Shown: positions 25,722 through 36,001 of the stretch, piece by piece
Numbering within the stretch: the first letter of the stretch is position 1
Layout of the letters: each line of letters begins with the position of its first letter
Assembly (NCBI GenBank): GCA_024235415.1
Contig: JACKML010000010.1
Coordinates: 1-64,000 of the forward strand
Length of the DNA stretch: 64,000 bases
From: Chromatiaceae bacterium
Lineage (GTDB): Bacteria; Pseudomonadota; Gammaproteobacteria; Chromatiales; Chromatiaceae
Reading direction: 5' to 3'
Program-made: the position numbers and the translations under genes
Notes under the pieces: generated by a model
Seen by the model: the letters and a program-made list of their open reading frames with translations, nothing else
Databases searched by the model: none
Told to the model about the DNA's origin: nothing

Positions 25722-25894
25722 GGGCTTGTCTCACACGCTGTCACAATTGAAGAACCTCGAAAGCTAAACCCTGGCGCGGACCTGTCCCTTGACGCGGCGC
25801 AGGAACCCGGCGTTTTTTGCCGCCAATTTCTTCAATCCTGATCGTTGCCGTCGGCGGCTGGGAACGCGCTGGGCTGGCCCGATCGGCCGGCCGT
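25722..25894. other. Intergenic region upstream of trpB
   Basis: 173 bases between the trpB start and the end of the next reverse-strand gene. It should contain the trpB promoter. I see no convincing -35/-10 pair, no leader-peptide Trp codons and no attenuator stem-loop. Confidence 0.4.
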
Positions 25895-26536
25895 TCAGCG
25901 CGGAGGATCACCGGCGATCGACTGTGCCTCGGCGTGCGTCAGGTGCGGGTGATTGCGCAACACGAAACCTGCGTTATGCAGATCGACCACGGCGTTGTGC
26001 AAGTTGCCCCGCAACGTCGAATTCGGTGACTGCAGGTGCCGCGCCAGCTGGTGCAGTGAGACCTCGACATGGTTGCCACGGACGGCCACCGGCATCAGCA
26101 GTCGCTCCGCCAGGCTCATGAAAGGGTCGAGGGGGTCCACCTCAGCCGCCACCCCGGCATCGGCGTGCGGCTTGTGCGCCAACGTTTCCGCTTTCGGCAG
26201 ATTCTGCAGGCACGCGCGATATTCCGACGCCACCGTGCCGTCAACGTCGCCCTCTCCGCGCAGGACCGCCCGAACAATCGACATCACGGCGGCGGCACTG
26301 CCGTGATCCGGGCCACAAGACAACACCGCGGCCAACAAGTCACGCTGCCGGGGACTCAGCATAGCCGCCGAATACCCGCTCATCGAAAACGAATCGTCGC
26401 CACTGAGGTTGCGCAGAAACACCTCGACGGTGAAGCAGTACCGCGAGGTGTAGTGGAAAAGCTCTTCGGCAAAACCGCCCCACCCCCTGTGGAAAGGCGG
26501 ATAGAAGTGGCCATCGACGTTCTTGAGGTCCGTCAC
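25895..26536 (-). CDS. Uncharacterised protein downstream of pckA
   Basis: I do not recognise the family. The 213-residue product starts VTDLKNVDGHFYPPFHRGWGG, has helical segments (SPRQRDLLAAVLSCG; MSLAERLLMPVAVRGN) and no signal peptide, membrane span or metal motif. I chose GTG 26536, 14 bases after the pckA stop; another GTG lies three codons upstream, and the reading frame extends into pckA without meaning. Same strand and tight spacing suggest co-transcription with pckA. Confidence 0.6.
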   Translation of the reverse strand: MTDLKNVDGHFYPPFHRGWGGFAEELFHYTSRYCFTVEVFLRNLSGDDSFSMSGYSAAMLSPRQRDLLAAVLSCGPDHGSAAAVMSIVRAVLRGEGDVDGTVASEYRACLQNLPKAETLAHKPHADAGVAAEVDPLDPFMSLAERLLMPVAVRGNHVEVSLHQLARHLQSPNSTLRGNLHNAVVDLHNAGFVLRNHPHLTHAEAQSIAGDPPR

Positions 26537-26549
26537 CCCGGGCACCCCG

Positions 26550-28172
<1,623 letters not shown>

Positions 28173-28258
28173 ATGTCTCACCTCGCGGAGAACCACATGG
28201 CGGCCGACCGCAGTTTCGTCAATAAAAAGGTGGCACGAAAGATTGTCCCACCCGGGTG

Positions 28259-28287
28259 CATATAGTGCGAGTGTTGCACCAGGACAA
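28259..28287 (-). promoter_or_regulatory. Sigma70 promoter of pckA
   Basis: On the reverse strand TTGTCC (28282-28287) and TATATG (28259-28264) are exactly 17 bases apart, four of six matches each. The predicted start site leaves a leader of about 80 bases before the pckA ATG. Confidence 0.55.
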
Positions 28288-28400
28288 TGCCTTTTTGTCG
28301 CTAATACGCCCGATTTCATGCCCCTGCAGTAAATATGGCAAATACCCTGCCAGACATCCCGAGGCCACCCCAGAAGACCGATGACCCGTAGAACTGGCAC

Positions 28401-28430
28401 AAAAAAACCCCGGGCTGACGCACCGGGGCT
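28401..28430 (-). terminator. Intrinsic terminator after the DUF2853 gene
   Basis: CCCCGG (28408-28413) pairs with CCGGGG (28423-28428); on the reverse strand the stem is followed by seven T residues (plus-strand A run 28401-28407). It lies 34 bases beyond the stop of the DUF2853 gene. Confidence 0.85.
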
Positions 28431-28463
28431 GGTCTTGTCTTCTCTTTTTTGCGAGTTACCGGG

Positions 28464-28775
28464 CTAAAGATCGCCCAGCTTGCCCATCGCCTGCGCAACC
28501 AGGTAGTAGAAAGTGACCCGATGCTTCTGCCGGTCTGCTTTCATCTTCTCGCAGACCTTCTTGATCACGGCATCAGCCGCAGCGGCATCGGTGGCGCCCA
28601 GCTTTTTCGTACACCATTTTTCACGCACGCGGTCGAGTTCCGACTTGTCTGAGCACGATACCAGCGAGGCATCCTTGCTCTGCAGGGCGATACCCAGATG
28701 TTTGACGATCTTCTGCACGATCGCCGCATCCGCACCGGCGTCATAGCGCTGTACGTCGGCTAAATAGTCACTCAT
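28464..28775 (-). CDS. DUF2853 family protein
   Basis: A 103-residue soluble helical protein matching DUF2853 (MSDYLADVQRYDAGAD; KHLGIALQSKDASLVSCSDK; HRVTFYYLVAQAMGKL). Function unknown. ATG 28775 has a strong Shine-Dalgarno (AGGGGAGAG); the longer reading from 28862 is not supported. Monocistronic, with a clear terminator downstream. The conserved Cys in VSCSDK and WCTKK have no assigned role. Confidence 0.88.
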   Translation of the reverse strand: MSDYLADVQRYDAGADAAIVQKIVKHLGIALQSKDASLVSCSDKSELDRVREKWCTKKLGATDAAAADAVIKKVCEKMKADRQKHRVTFYYLVAQAMGKLGDL

Positions 28776-29117
28776 GAATTCTCTCCCCTTTGATGGATTT
28801 CCCGGCACAGTTGCTGGCCAGAACCGAAACAGTCGTTGATTCTTCGCTTTGAGATCGGCCACTGCGCACCCCTTCCGGTGCCGGTTTCAGCACTGGCGCG
28901 CCATTGGAGAATACCTCAACCTGCCGTCGAGTAAACCCGGAACCCCTGCCGTAACTCCCGCGGCTGTCGCGCCAGCGTGCGAGTGCCCGGTGCCTGTTTG
29001 CAGCATCCGCGCAAAGCAACGAAGCGATTCATCCCGCGCGCCATCGCCACCGCGATGCCGATGAACCGGGGGATTGCTACTATCCTGTGGACTGTATTCA
29101 CTAACGAGGTCCACGCA
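28776..29117. promoter_or_regulatory. Divergent intergenic region between DUF2853 and cytochrome c'
   Basis: 342 bases without a gene. An extended -10 (TGC then TACTAT, 29075-29083) lies about 35 bases before the cytochrome c' start codon and is the best promoter candidate; no -35 is obvious. I see no regulator site for NO, Fnr or Nsr that I would defend. Confidence 0.4.
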
Positions 29118-29561
29118 ATGAAGACTGGTGCAATCGCTATCGCGGCCCTGCTGTCCTTGACGTCGTTGGCCCACGCCGACGAACCGGAGAATTTCATCAA
29201 ATACCGCCAATCGATGATGACAGCGATCGGCGGCCATAACGGGGCCGCCAGCCAGATTCTGCGGGGCAAGGTGGCACCGCCGGGGCACCTCGCGATGCAC
29301 GCCAATGCACTTCGCGACCTGGCGTCGGACCTGGCGGCACTGTTCCCCGAAGGCTCGGACTTTGGCGAGACCAAGGCCAAGGCGGAGATCTGGAGCGACT
29401 GGTCGGGTTTCGAGAAGGCGGCCGGTGATTCGAAGACCGCAACGGCCGCGTTCGCCGAGGCGGTGGCCGGCGGCGATGCAGGCAATATCGAGGCCGCGTT
29501 CAAACAAGTTGGAGAAACCTGCAAGGGCTGCCACAAGACCTACCGAGAGAAGGACGACTGA
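29118..29561 (+). CDS. Cytochrome c' (class II)
   Basis: A periplasmic four-helix-bundle cytochrome of 147 residues. The signal peptide is cut after about residue 20 (SLAHA-DEP). The single heme-binding CKGCH sits near the C-terminus (Cys135, Cys138, His139), the diagnostic position of cytochrome c'. The family binds NO and CO and is linked to nitric oxide tolerance. ATG 29118 has GAGG 9 bases upstream. It is followed after 3 bases by a diheme cytochrome c, so the two form an operon. Confidence 0.92.
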   Translation: MKTGAIAIAALLSLTSLAHADEPENFIKYRQSMMTAIGGHNGAASQILRGKVAPPGHLAMHANALRDLASDLAALFPEGSDFGETKAKAEIWSDWSGFEKAAGDSKTATAAFAEAVAGGDAGNIEAAFKQVGETCKGCHKTYREKDD

Positions 29562-29564
29562 GAC

Positions 29565-30395
29565 GTGCTGCGCTGGCCCGCACTGGTGCTGCTGGCAGCA
29601 GTGAGTGTCGCGCAGGCCACGGACGGCGAGTATCTTTTGAACGCCGCCGGCTGCGTGGCGTGCCATACCGCTGAAGGTGGCCGCCCGCTGGCCGGCGGGC
29701 GCGCATTCGTGACACCCTACGGCACCTTCTATTCACCGAATATCACGCCGGACCGCGAAACCGGCATCGGTACCTGGAGCCGCGCGCAGTTTGTTGCGGC
29801 GCTGAAGCATGGTACCTCACCGGACGGCGTCGCCTACTTCCCGGTGTTTCCCTATACCTCATACCGGCTGATGAGCGATCAGGACGCCGGTGCGATCCAC
29901 GACCACCTGCAGTCGCTCGAGCCATATCAGCAACAGAACCGGGAACACGACCTGGCATGGTGGCTCGGTCGCTGGATGATGAAACTCTGGCAGTGGTGGA
30001 ACCTCGACCCACTGGTACCGATGCCCGTCACGAAAGATCCGATGATCAATCGCGGTCGTTACCTGGTGGACGCCCTCGGCCACTGTGGCGAGTGTCACAC
30101 GCCGCGCAACTGGTCAGGTGTGATGGTACGCCAGAGTCACTATCTCGCCGGCAGCAAACAGGGGCCGGACGGCGATGCCGTGCCCAACATCACCACTGAT
30201 CGCAGCAATGGCATCGGCAAATGGGATGCCGACGACCTGCAGTATTTCCTTGAAACCGGCGCACTGCCCAACGGCGACTACGCCGGTGGACTGATGACCG
30301 ACGTGATCGACAACAGCACCTCGAAGCTGACCGCAGCAGACCGCAAGGCGATGGCGGCCTACCTCAAGACAGTCCCGGCTGTCGCCACGCCCTAG
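29565..30395 (+). CDS. Diheme cytochrome c
   Basis: A 276-residue exported protein with two class I cytochrome c domains. The first heme motif is CVACH (Cys30-His34), the second CGECH (Cys174-His178). A signal peptide ends at about VAQATDG. The GTFYSPNITPDRETGIG and VPNITTDRSNGIGKW segments supply the distal loops. The domain type resembles diheme subunits of alcohol or gluconate dehydrogenases and thiosulfate dehydrogenase-like proteins. It starts with GTG 3 bases after cytochrome c', its likely redox partner. Confidence 0.9.
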   Translation: MLRWPALVLLAAVSVAQATDGEYLLNAAGCVACHTAEGGRPLAGGRAFVTPYGTFYSPNITPDRETGIGTWSRAQFVAALKHGTSPDGVAYFPVFPYTSYRLMSDQDAGAIHDHLQSLEPYQQQNREHDLAWWLGRWMMKLWQWWNLDPLVPMPVTKDPMINRGRYLVDALGHCGECHTPRNWSGVMVRQSHYLAGSKQGPDGDAVPNITTDRSNGIGKWDADDLQYFLETGALPNGDYAGGLMTDVIDNSTSKLTAADRKAMAAYLKTVPAVATP

Positions 30396-30454
30396 CACCG
30401 GACGGGGATCCGCGTACACCGCAAACCCTGCGGCCGCATTTCTCTCCTATAGTT

Positions 30455-30466
30455 TTGCCATGGCAA
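30455..30466. promoter_or_regulatory. Perfect 12-bp palindrome upstream of the hotdog gene
   Basis: TTGCCATGGCAA is a perfect palindrome 38 bases before the start codon at 30504, a plausible dimeric repressor operator. Which regulator binds it is unknown. Confidence 0.35.
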
Positions 30467-30503
30467 GACCGCTATGCATATAGGGAGATCGTGGTGGTGA
30501 GCA

Positions 30504-31430
30504 ATGGCTGAACAGTTACAGTGTTTTGATCAGGTCCACATCGATGTGGCCAGAAACTCCACCGACGACTTCAATCCGTTCCACGATCCGCGGCGTTGGC
30601 AGAACATCCAGGAGAACCCGTTCGGGTCACCGATCGCGCTGGGTTTTCAGATGGAGTTCCTGGCCGCCGACCGCGTGGCAAGGCATCGGCGGGCAAAGGG
30701 CGAGGACGCGCTGATCGCCCAGCATGCACTGCATTTCAGCAATTATGAATTTCACTTCGCAGATGCCCTGCGTGTCGGCGAAGATTTTTCGGTGACCGTC
30801 AAGAACACAATCGACAAGTCGGCGCAGGGCGGCGGCCTGTCCAACCGCATCGTGTTGCGTAAAGCGGCGGGCGACCTGGTACTTATGGGGACGCAGAGCG
30901 AGACTGCCGAGCCGCGTTTCCTGCCCGATGCGGTGATCGAGGGACTGCCTTCACTGGAACACCTGCCCGACCGGATCATGGCCCCGGGCACCCCCTACTT
31001 CAGGAAGCGCAAATTCCTCAACACCAGCAACGGCAAAAACTTCGCCGTCGGTGCACTCTGTGACCAGCACGACTATTTCGACGAGCTCAGCGAACGCGTG
31101 GACTTTCCACCGCTGTTCACGGCCTCGATGGTGTCTTGTGCCCTGCTCGAAAAGGGCTGGGCGCATGGCCATGATTTCGAGGCCGACGCCCTCGTCTATA
31201 CCAGCCACCAGATCTCGGTCGACAACCGTCTGCAACGCAAACTGCGCAGCAACGACATGCTGAATATCCTGGTCGAGGGCCCGCTGGCCCCGCCACCACC
31301 GAAAGGCCTGGGTTGCGCCTCGGTACAGCAACAGCTGTATCGCTGCCTGGGCGTATTGCACGGTCGCCAGATACTGTTTCGCGCCAACGTACAACTGGCA
31401 CCACTGCGCAGCTTCCTCGGCAAGCACTGA
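30504..31430 (+). CDS. MaoC-like (double hotdog) domain protein
   Basis: The 308-residue soluble protein begins with a hotdog-like signature NSTDDFNPFHDPRRW ... FGSPIALGFQMEF, close to the D-x4-P-x-H of MaoC hydratases that act on enoyl-CoA or enoyl-ACP. The second half (from about residue 165) could form a second hotdog, but I see no second catalytic pair. No acyl-CoA gene is adjacent. It is a single gene between cytochrome genes and mrp. Function in lipid or PHA metabolism is plausible but unproven. Confidence 0.65.
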   Translation: MAEQLQCFDQVHIDVARNSTDDFNPFHDPRRWQNIQENPFGSPIALGFQMEFLAADRVARHRRAKGEDALIAQHALHFSNYEFHFADALRVGEDFSVTVKNTIDKSAQGGGLSNRIVLRKAAGDLVLMGTQSETAEPRFLPDAVIEGLPSLEHLPDRIMAPGTPYFRKRKFLNTSNGKNFAVGALCDQHDYFDELSERVDFPPLFTASMVSCALLEKGWAHGHDFEADALVYTSHQISVDNRLQRKLRSNDMLNILVEGPLAPPPPKGLGCASVQQQLYRCLGVLHGRQILFRANVQLAPLRSFLGKH

Positions 31431-31522
31431 TCCGGCGGCGCGCTGCCGCAGCGTAGCCGGGCTGTCTCGAGGCCCTGCTTCAGGCTCAGATCGACAGTGG
31501 CCACGTGTTGATCCCGTCCAAT

Positions 31523-31547
31523 GAAAAACCCCCGCCGAGGCGGGGGC
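31523..31547 (-). terminator. Intrinsic terminator after mrp
   Basis: CCCCCGCC (31529-31536) pairs with GGCGGGGG (31539-31546); on the reverse strand five T residues follow (plus-strand A 31524-31528). It sits 28 bases beyond the mrp stop and may also stop the convergent hotdog gene transcript. Confidence 0.85.
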
Positions 31548-31574
31548 TTCTTGTGCGATACAGGATGTCGTCGA

Positions 31575-32666
31575 TCAGTTGTTCTGGATCACGATATTCG
31601 GGAACTTGGACGCATAGCTCTTGGCCTGACGGGCCAGCTTGGCGGCTGCCTTACGTGCGATCTCGCGGTACACCATCGCCGGGCGTGACTCCGGTTCGGC
31701 GACCACCGTCGGCTTGCCCGAGTCGGTCTCCTCGCGGATGCGGGTCTCCAGTGGCAGGGCGCCGAGGAAACGTACGCCATACTGCTCGGCCATCCGGCTG
31801 CCGCCGCCCTCGCCGAAGATGTGCTCTTCGTGGCCGCACTTCGAACAGATGTGGGTCGACATGTTCTCGACGATGCCGAGAATCGGCACCTCGACCTTCT
31901 CGAACATCTTGAAACCCTTGCGCGCGTCCAGCAGGGCGATGTCCTGCGGCGTGGTGACGATGATCGCGCCCGACACCGGCACCTTCTGCGCCAGCGTCAA
32001 CTGGGTGTCACCGGTGCCCGGCGGCAGGTCGATCACCAGGTAGTCCAGGTCGGTCCAGTTGGTGTCGTTCAGCAACTGCTCCAGGGCCTGGGTGACCATC
32101 GGGCCACGCCAGATCATCGGCGTTTCCTCGTCGATCAGGAAACCGATCGACATCGCCTGCAGGTGATAGCTCATCATCGGCTCGAGGGTGTTGCCGTCCT
32201 TCGATTCGGGCTTGCCCGAGATGCCGAGCATGCGCGGCTGCGACGGACCGTAGATATCCGCGTCCAGGATCCCGACGCGCGCGCCTTCGACCGACAGCGC
32301 CAGTGCCAGGTTGACCGCGGTGGTCGACTTGCCGACACCACCCTTTCCGGAGGCGACGGCGATGATGTTCTTGACGTTGTCGATTGGCTTGAGCGACTTC
32401 TGCACCGAGTGCGCGACCACCTTACTCGATACCTTGACCTCGCAGCTGCTGACGCCATCGACGGCCTCGACCGCGGACTTGACCGCCGCCGCGATGATGT
32501 CGAACACACCCTTGGCCGGAAAACCGAGCACGATATCGACGCTGACCTTGCCACCGTCGATGGCCACGTCCTTAACCGACTTGACGCTGACCAGGTCGGT
32601 CTCGAGGTGGGGTTCGATGTAGCCTTTGATGGCTGCTTCGACGGATTCGCGGGTTACTTCGGCCAT
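31575..32666 (-). CDS. apbC: Iron-sulfur cluster carrier protein ApbC/Mrp
   Basis: Mrp/ApbC is a deviant Walker P-loop ATPase that carries and delivers 4Fe-4S clusters. The 363-residue protein has an N-terminal MIP18/DUF59 domain (1-90), the deviant P-loop GKGGVGKSTTAVN, DADIYGPSQP, and a conserved CxxC (ICSKCGHEEH) for the cluster. ATG 32666 has a Shine-Dalgarno; a longer reading would overlap the divergent metG. It is paired head to head with metG, as in many gammaproteobacteria. Confidence 0.95.
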   Translation of the reverse strand: MAEVTRESVEAAIKGYIEPHLETDLVSVKSVKDVAIDGGKVSVDIVLGFPAKGVFDIIAAAVKSAVEAVDGVSSCEVKVSSKVVAHSVQKSLKPIDNVKNIIAVASGKGGVGKSTTAVNLALALSVEGARVGILDADIYGPSQPRMLGISGKPESKDGNTLEPMMSYHLQAMSIGFLIDEETPMIWRGPMVTQALEQLLNDTNWTDLDYLVIDLPPGTGDTQLTLAQKVPVSGAIIVTTPQDIALLDARKGFKMFEKVEVPILGIVENMSTHICSKCGHEEHIFGEGGGSRMAEQYGVRFLGALPLETRIREETDSGKPTVVAEPESRPAMVYREIARKAAAKLARQAKSYASKFPNIVIQNN

Positions 32667-32902
32667 TTCCTGAACTCCTGGTGCCGTGCGCCGGCGGGCT
32701 TGCCGATCGCGCGATACATGATGTGAAACGAATAGCGGCGGGATTCTACACCAGCCCCGGCCCATTCCCAACCAAAACGGTCGGACTTTACCCGGGCGCC
32801 ATTTCTGGCGCCGCCATGCCAAAGATGCAGTCTTTGGACGCCGTGATAAACCGGGAGAGTCTGGGGAAACCGTCCCGGCAACCCACCGGGACGCCGCCGT
32901 TG

Positions 32903-32911
32903 TGGGATAAT
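32903..32911 (+). promoter_or_regulatory. Extended -10 candidate for metG
   Basis: TGG followed by GATAAT (32906-32911) forms an extended -10 about 36 bases before the metG start. No clear -35 is visible, which is usual for extended -10 promoters. Confidence 0.4.
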
Positions 32912-32946
32912 GCGCGCCCATTCCCCCGGCCGAACCAGCGATTTCG

Positions 32947-34992
32947 ATGAGCACCGACCCGCGCAAGATCCTGATCACCAGTGCCCTGCCGTACGCCAAC
33001 GGCTCGATCCACCTGGGCCACCTGGTGGAGTACATCCAGACGGATATCTGGAGTCGCTTCCAGAAGATGCGGGGGCACGAGTGCTATTACGTCTGTGCGG
33101 ACGACGCCCACGGCACACCAATCATGCTGCGCGCGCGCGCCGAGGGCATCGAGCCGGAGCAACTGATCGCGCGCGTCTGGCAGGAGCACACCGAGGACTT
33201 CGCCGGTTTCGCGATCGGCTTCGACAATTACCACTCGACGCATTCGGAAGAAAACCGCGTCTGCGCGACCACTATCTACGAACGCAACCGCGACGCCGGC
33301 CACATCGCACGGCGCACCATCTCACAGGCGTACGACCCCGAGGCGGGGATGTTTCTGCCGGACCGCTTCATCAAGGGCACCTGTCCCAAGTGCGGTGCCG
33401 AAGACCAGTACGGGGACAACTGCGAGGTATGCGGCGCGACCTATGCACCGACCGAATTGAAGAACCCGGTCTCGGCCGTGTCTGGCGCGACGCCAATCGA
33501 AAAGGATTCCGAACACCTGTTCTTCAAACTGGGCAATTTCGAAAAGATCCTCAAGGACTGGCACAAGGCCGGCCACGTGCAGGCAGAGGTGGCAAACAAA
33601 CTCAACGAGTGGTTCGAGTCGGGACTGAACGACTGGGACATCTCACGCGATGCGCCCTACTTTGGATTCGAGATTCCGGATGCACCCGGCAAGTACTTCT
33701 ATGTATGGCTGGATGCACCGATAGGCTACATGGCCAGCTTCCGCAACTTCTGCGACAGGACCGGGATTGATTTCGACACCTTCTGGAAGGCAGATTCGAG
33801 CGCCGAGCTGTACCATTTCATCGGCAAGGACATCATCTACTTCCACGCGCTGTTTTGGCCGGCGATGCTGCATGGCGCCGGTTTCCGCAAGCCCAGCGGG
33901 GTTTACGCACACGGCTTCCTGACCGTCGACGGCGCCAAGATGTCGAAGTCGCGCGGCACCTTCATCAAGGCGCACACCTACCTCAAGCACCTGGACCCGG
34001 AATACCTGCGCTACTACTTCGCGGCCAAGCTGAGTTCGCGGGTGGACGACCTCGACCTCAATCTCGAGGACTTCACCAACCGGGTCAACGCCGACCTGGT
34101 AGGCAAAGTGGTCAACATCGCCAGCCGTTGCGCCGGCTTCATCAGCAAGCGCTTCGACGGCAAGTTGTCGGGCAGCCTGGATCAGCCGGAGCTGTTCGCC
34201 ACCTTCACCAGGGCCGGCGACGAGATTGCCGAGCTGTACGAGAAGCGCGAATTCGGCCGCGCGGTGCGCGAGATCATGGCGCTGGCCGATCTGGCCAACC
34301 AGTACATCGACGAGAAGGCGCCCTGGGTGGTGGCCAAGCAGGAGGGTCGCGACGCCGAGCTGCACGCGATCTGCTCGATGGGGATCAACCTGTTCCGCGT
34401 ACTGATCGGCTACCTCAAGCCGGTGCTGCCGGTGATGGCGGCCAAGACAGAGGATTTCCTGCACATCGCACCGATGACCTGGGACGCGCAGCGCGAACCG
34501 CTGCTCGATCACGCGATCGACAAGTTCAAGCCGCTGATGACGCGGGTCGAGAAGGACAGGATCAACGCAATGATCCAGGACTCGAAAGAAGACCTGGCGA
34601 GCGAGCCGAAGTCACCGGCGAAGACCGCCGCGGCGGACTCGCCCCTGCTCAAGGACCCGATCGCGCCGACCGTCGATTTCGCTGATTTTGCCAAGGTCGA
34701 CCTGCGCGTGGTGCGCATCGCCAGGGCCGAACACGTCGAGGGTGCCGACAAACTGCTGCGCCTGACGCTGGACCTCGGTGGCGAGACACGCAACGTATTT
34801 GCCGGCATCAAGTCCGCCTATGCGCCGGCAGACCTCGAAGGCAAGCTGACCGTAATGGTCGCCAACCTGGCACCGCGCACGATGAAGTTCGGGGTGTCCG
34901 AGGGCATGGTGCTGGCGGCCGGCCCCGGCGGCAAAGAGCTGTTCGTGCTCAGTCCCGACGACGGCGCGCAGCCGGGGATGAAGATCAAGTAA
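32947..34992 (+). CDS. metG: Methionyl-tRNA synthetase
   Basis: A class I synthetase of 681 residues. The HIGH motif is GSIHLGHLVEYIQ, the zinc-binding knuckles are CPKCGAEDQYGDNCEVC, and the catalytic KMSKS is in AKMSKSRGTF. The C-terminal appended EMAP-like tRNA-binding domain (DFAKVDLRVVRIARAEHVEGADKLL) is present. It is divergent from mrp. A stem-loop (AGGACCT/AGGTCCT, 35003-35023) follows the stop codon. Confidence 0.97.
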   Translation: MSTDPRKILITSALPYANGSIHLGHLVEYIQTDIWSRFQKMRGHECYYVCADDAHGTPIMLRARAEGIEPEQLIARVWQEHTEDFAGFAIGFDNYHSTHSEENRVCATTIYERNRDAGHIARRTISQAYDPEAGMFLPDRFIKGTCPKCGAEDQYGDNCEVCGATYAPTELKNPVSAVSGATPIEKDSEHLFFKLGNFEKILKDWHKAGHVQAEVANKLNEWFESGLNDWDISRDAPYFGFEIPDAPGKYFYVWLDAPIGYMASFRNFCDRTGIDFDTFWKADSSAELYHFIGKDIIYFHALFWPAMLHGAGFRKPSGVYAHGFLTVDGAKMSKSRGTFIKAHTYLKHLDPEYLRYYFAAKLSSRVDDLDLNLEDFTNRVNADLVGKVVNIASRCAGFISKRFDGKLSGSLDQPELFATFTRAGDEIAELYEKREFGRAVREIMALADLANQYIDEKAPWVVAKQEGRDAELHAICSMGINLFRVLIGYLKPVLPVMAAKTEDFLHIAPMTWDAQREPLLDHAIDKFKPLMTRVEKDRINAMIQDSKEDLASEPKSPAKTAAADSPLLKDPIAPTVDFADFAKVDLRVVRIARAEHVEGADKLLRLTLDLGGETRNVFAGIKSAYAPADLEGKLTVMVANLAPRTMKFGVSEGMVLAAGPGGKELFVLSPDDGAQPGMKIK

Positions 34993-35002
34993 TAACGCCG
35001 TC

Positions 35003-35023
35003 AGGACCTTTCCCGCAGGTCCT
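35003..35023. terminator. Stem-loop after metG
   Basis: A perfect 7-bp AGGACCT/AGGTCCT stem with a 7-base loop follows the metG stop by 10 bases and faces the convergent EamA gene. Downstream bases are not T-rich, so termination may be inefficient or Rho-assisted. Confidence 0.45.
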
Positions 35024-35078
35024 TCGCCACAGGGACAGGAACGCCGGAAAACCCCGGCGACCACCCGGTGATTTCACG

Positions 35079-35930
35079 CTAGACCTGCACCGCGATCAAC
35101 AGCAGCGACGCCGCCAGCAGCGTCGCCCAGGTCAGGCGCTGTGCCGCATGCTCACGTTCGTGAAACACCAGCACCGACAGCAGCGCCGCCACGACGATGC
35201 CAAGGTTGCTCAGCGCCACTGCGTAGGCGGCCGGTATCACACGCATAGCGCCGATCACCAGGCCGTAGCCGGTGCCGATGAACAATGCGCCGATCAGCAA
35301 TGGCACCATCCCCGGATGCCCGTCCGGCCACCACTGGCCGCGCGCGCGGCGCAGCCACAGCGTGTACAAGACCCAGGCCCCGGTATAGGTGGCTGACACA
35401 TAGCCGAGTTGCGCCGGGTAACCGGGCAACTGGGCCACCGCCACCTTGTCCGCCAGCGAATAGACCGTGGTGCCACAGGCCGCCAGTGCCGCCGGCAGCA
35501 GTGCCCCACGCGTCTCACCATGTCGACCACTGGCACCGAGCATCACGATCGCGAATGTACTCGCGATGATCCCGGTCCAACCGAGCACAGACAGCCGGTC
35601 GCCGACAAACACCACACCCACCAACGCGATCAACAGTGGCGCGCTGCGCGCCAGCGGATAGACCAGAGCGACCGGCGCACGGCGATATGCGGTGCGCAAC
35701 GCGGCGAAGTACACGAACAACGCCACGGACGACACCGTGACACAGCCGACCAGCGTCACGGTATCAGTGGCCTCGCGCGCCATGGCCGGCAACGTCCAGG
35801 GGGCGAACAGCAGCAGGTGCCCGCCGACCGCCCACCACAGAAACTCCGCGTCGGGCCGCGTATGCCGCGCGAACAGGTTCCATGTCACGTGCATCGCGAC
35901 AGCGATAAGAATGGCAACGAGAGGCGACAT
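35079..35930 (-). CDS. EamA/DMT family transporter
   Basis: A 283-residue membrane protein with about ten hydrophobic helices in two EamA repeats, typical of drug/metabolite transporters. The first repeat has YRRAPVALVYPLARSAPLLIALVGVV; the second ends AYAVALSNLGIVVAALLSVLVFHE. Substrate unknown. ATG 35930 is preferred to a 5' extension at 35984. It lies between metG and the M48 peptidase group. Confidence 0.87.
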   Translation of the reverse strand: MSPLVAILIAVAMHVTWNLFARHTRPDAEFLWWAVGGHLLLFAPWTLPAMAREATDTVTLVGCVTVSSVALFVYFAALRTAYRRAPVALVYPLARSAPLLIALVGVVFVGDRLSVLGWTGIIASTFAIVMLGASGRHGETRGALLPAALAACGTTVYSLADKVAVAQLPGYPAQLGYVSATYTGAWVLYTLWLRRARGQWWPDGHPGMVPLLIGALFIGTGYGLVIGAMRVIPAAYAVALSNLGIVVAALLSVLVFHEREHAAQRLTWATLLAASLLLIAVQV

Positions 35931-36001
35931 ACTGGCGCTATGCCGGCATGACGGACCGGCCAACACCGGCCGCACCACCCGCATGCGACGCCGGATGAAT
36001 G

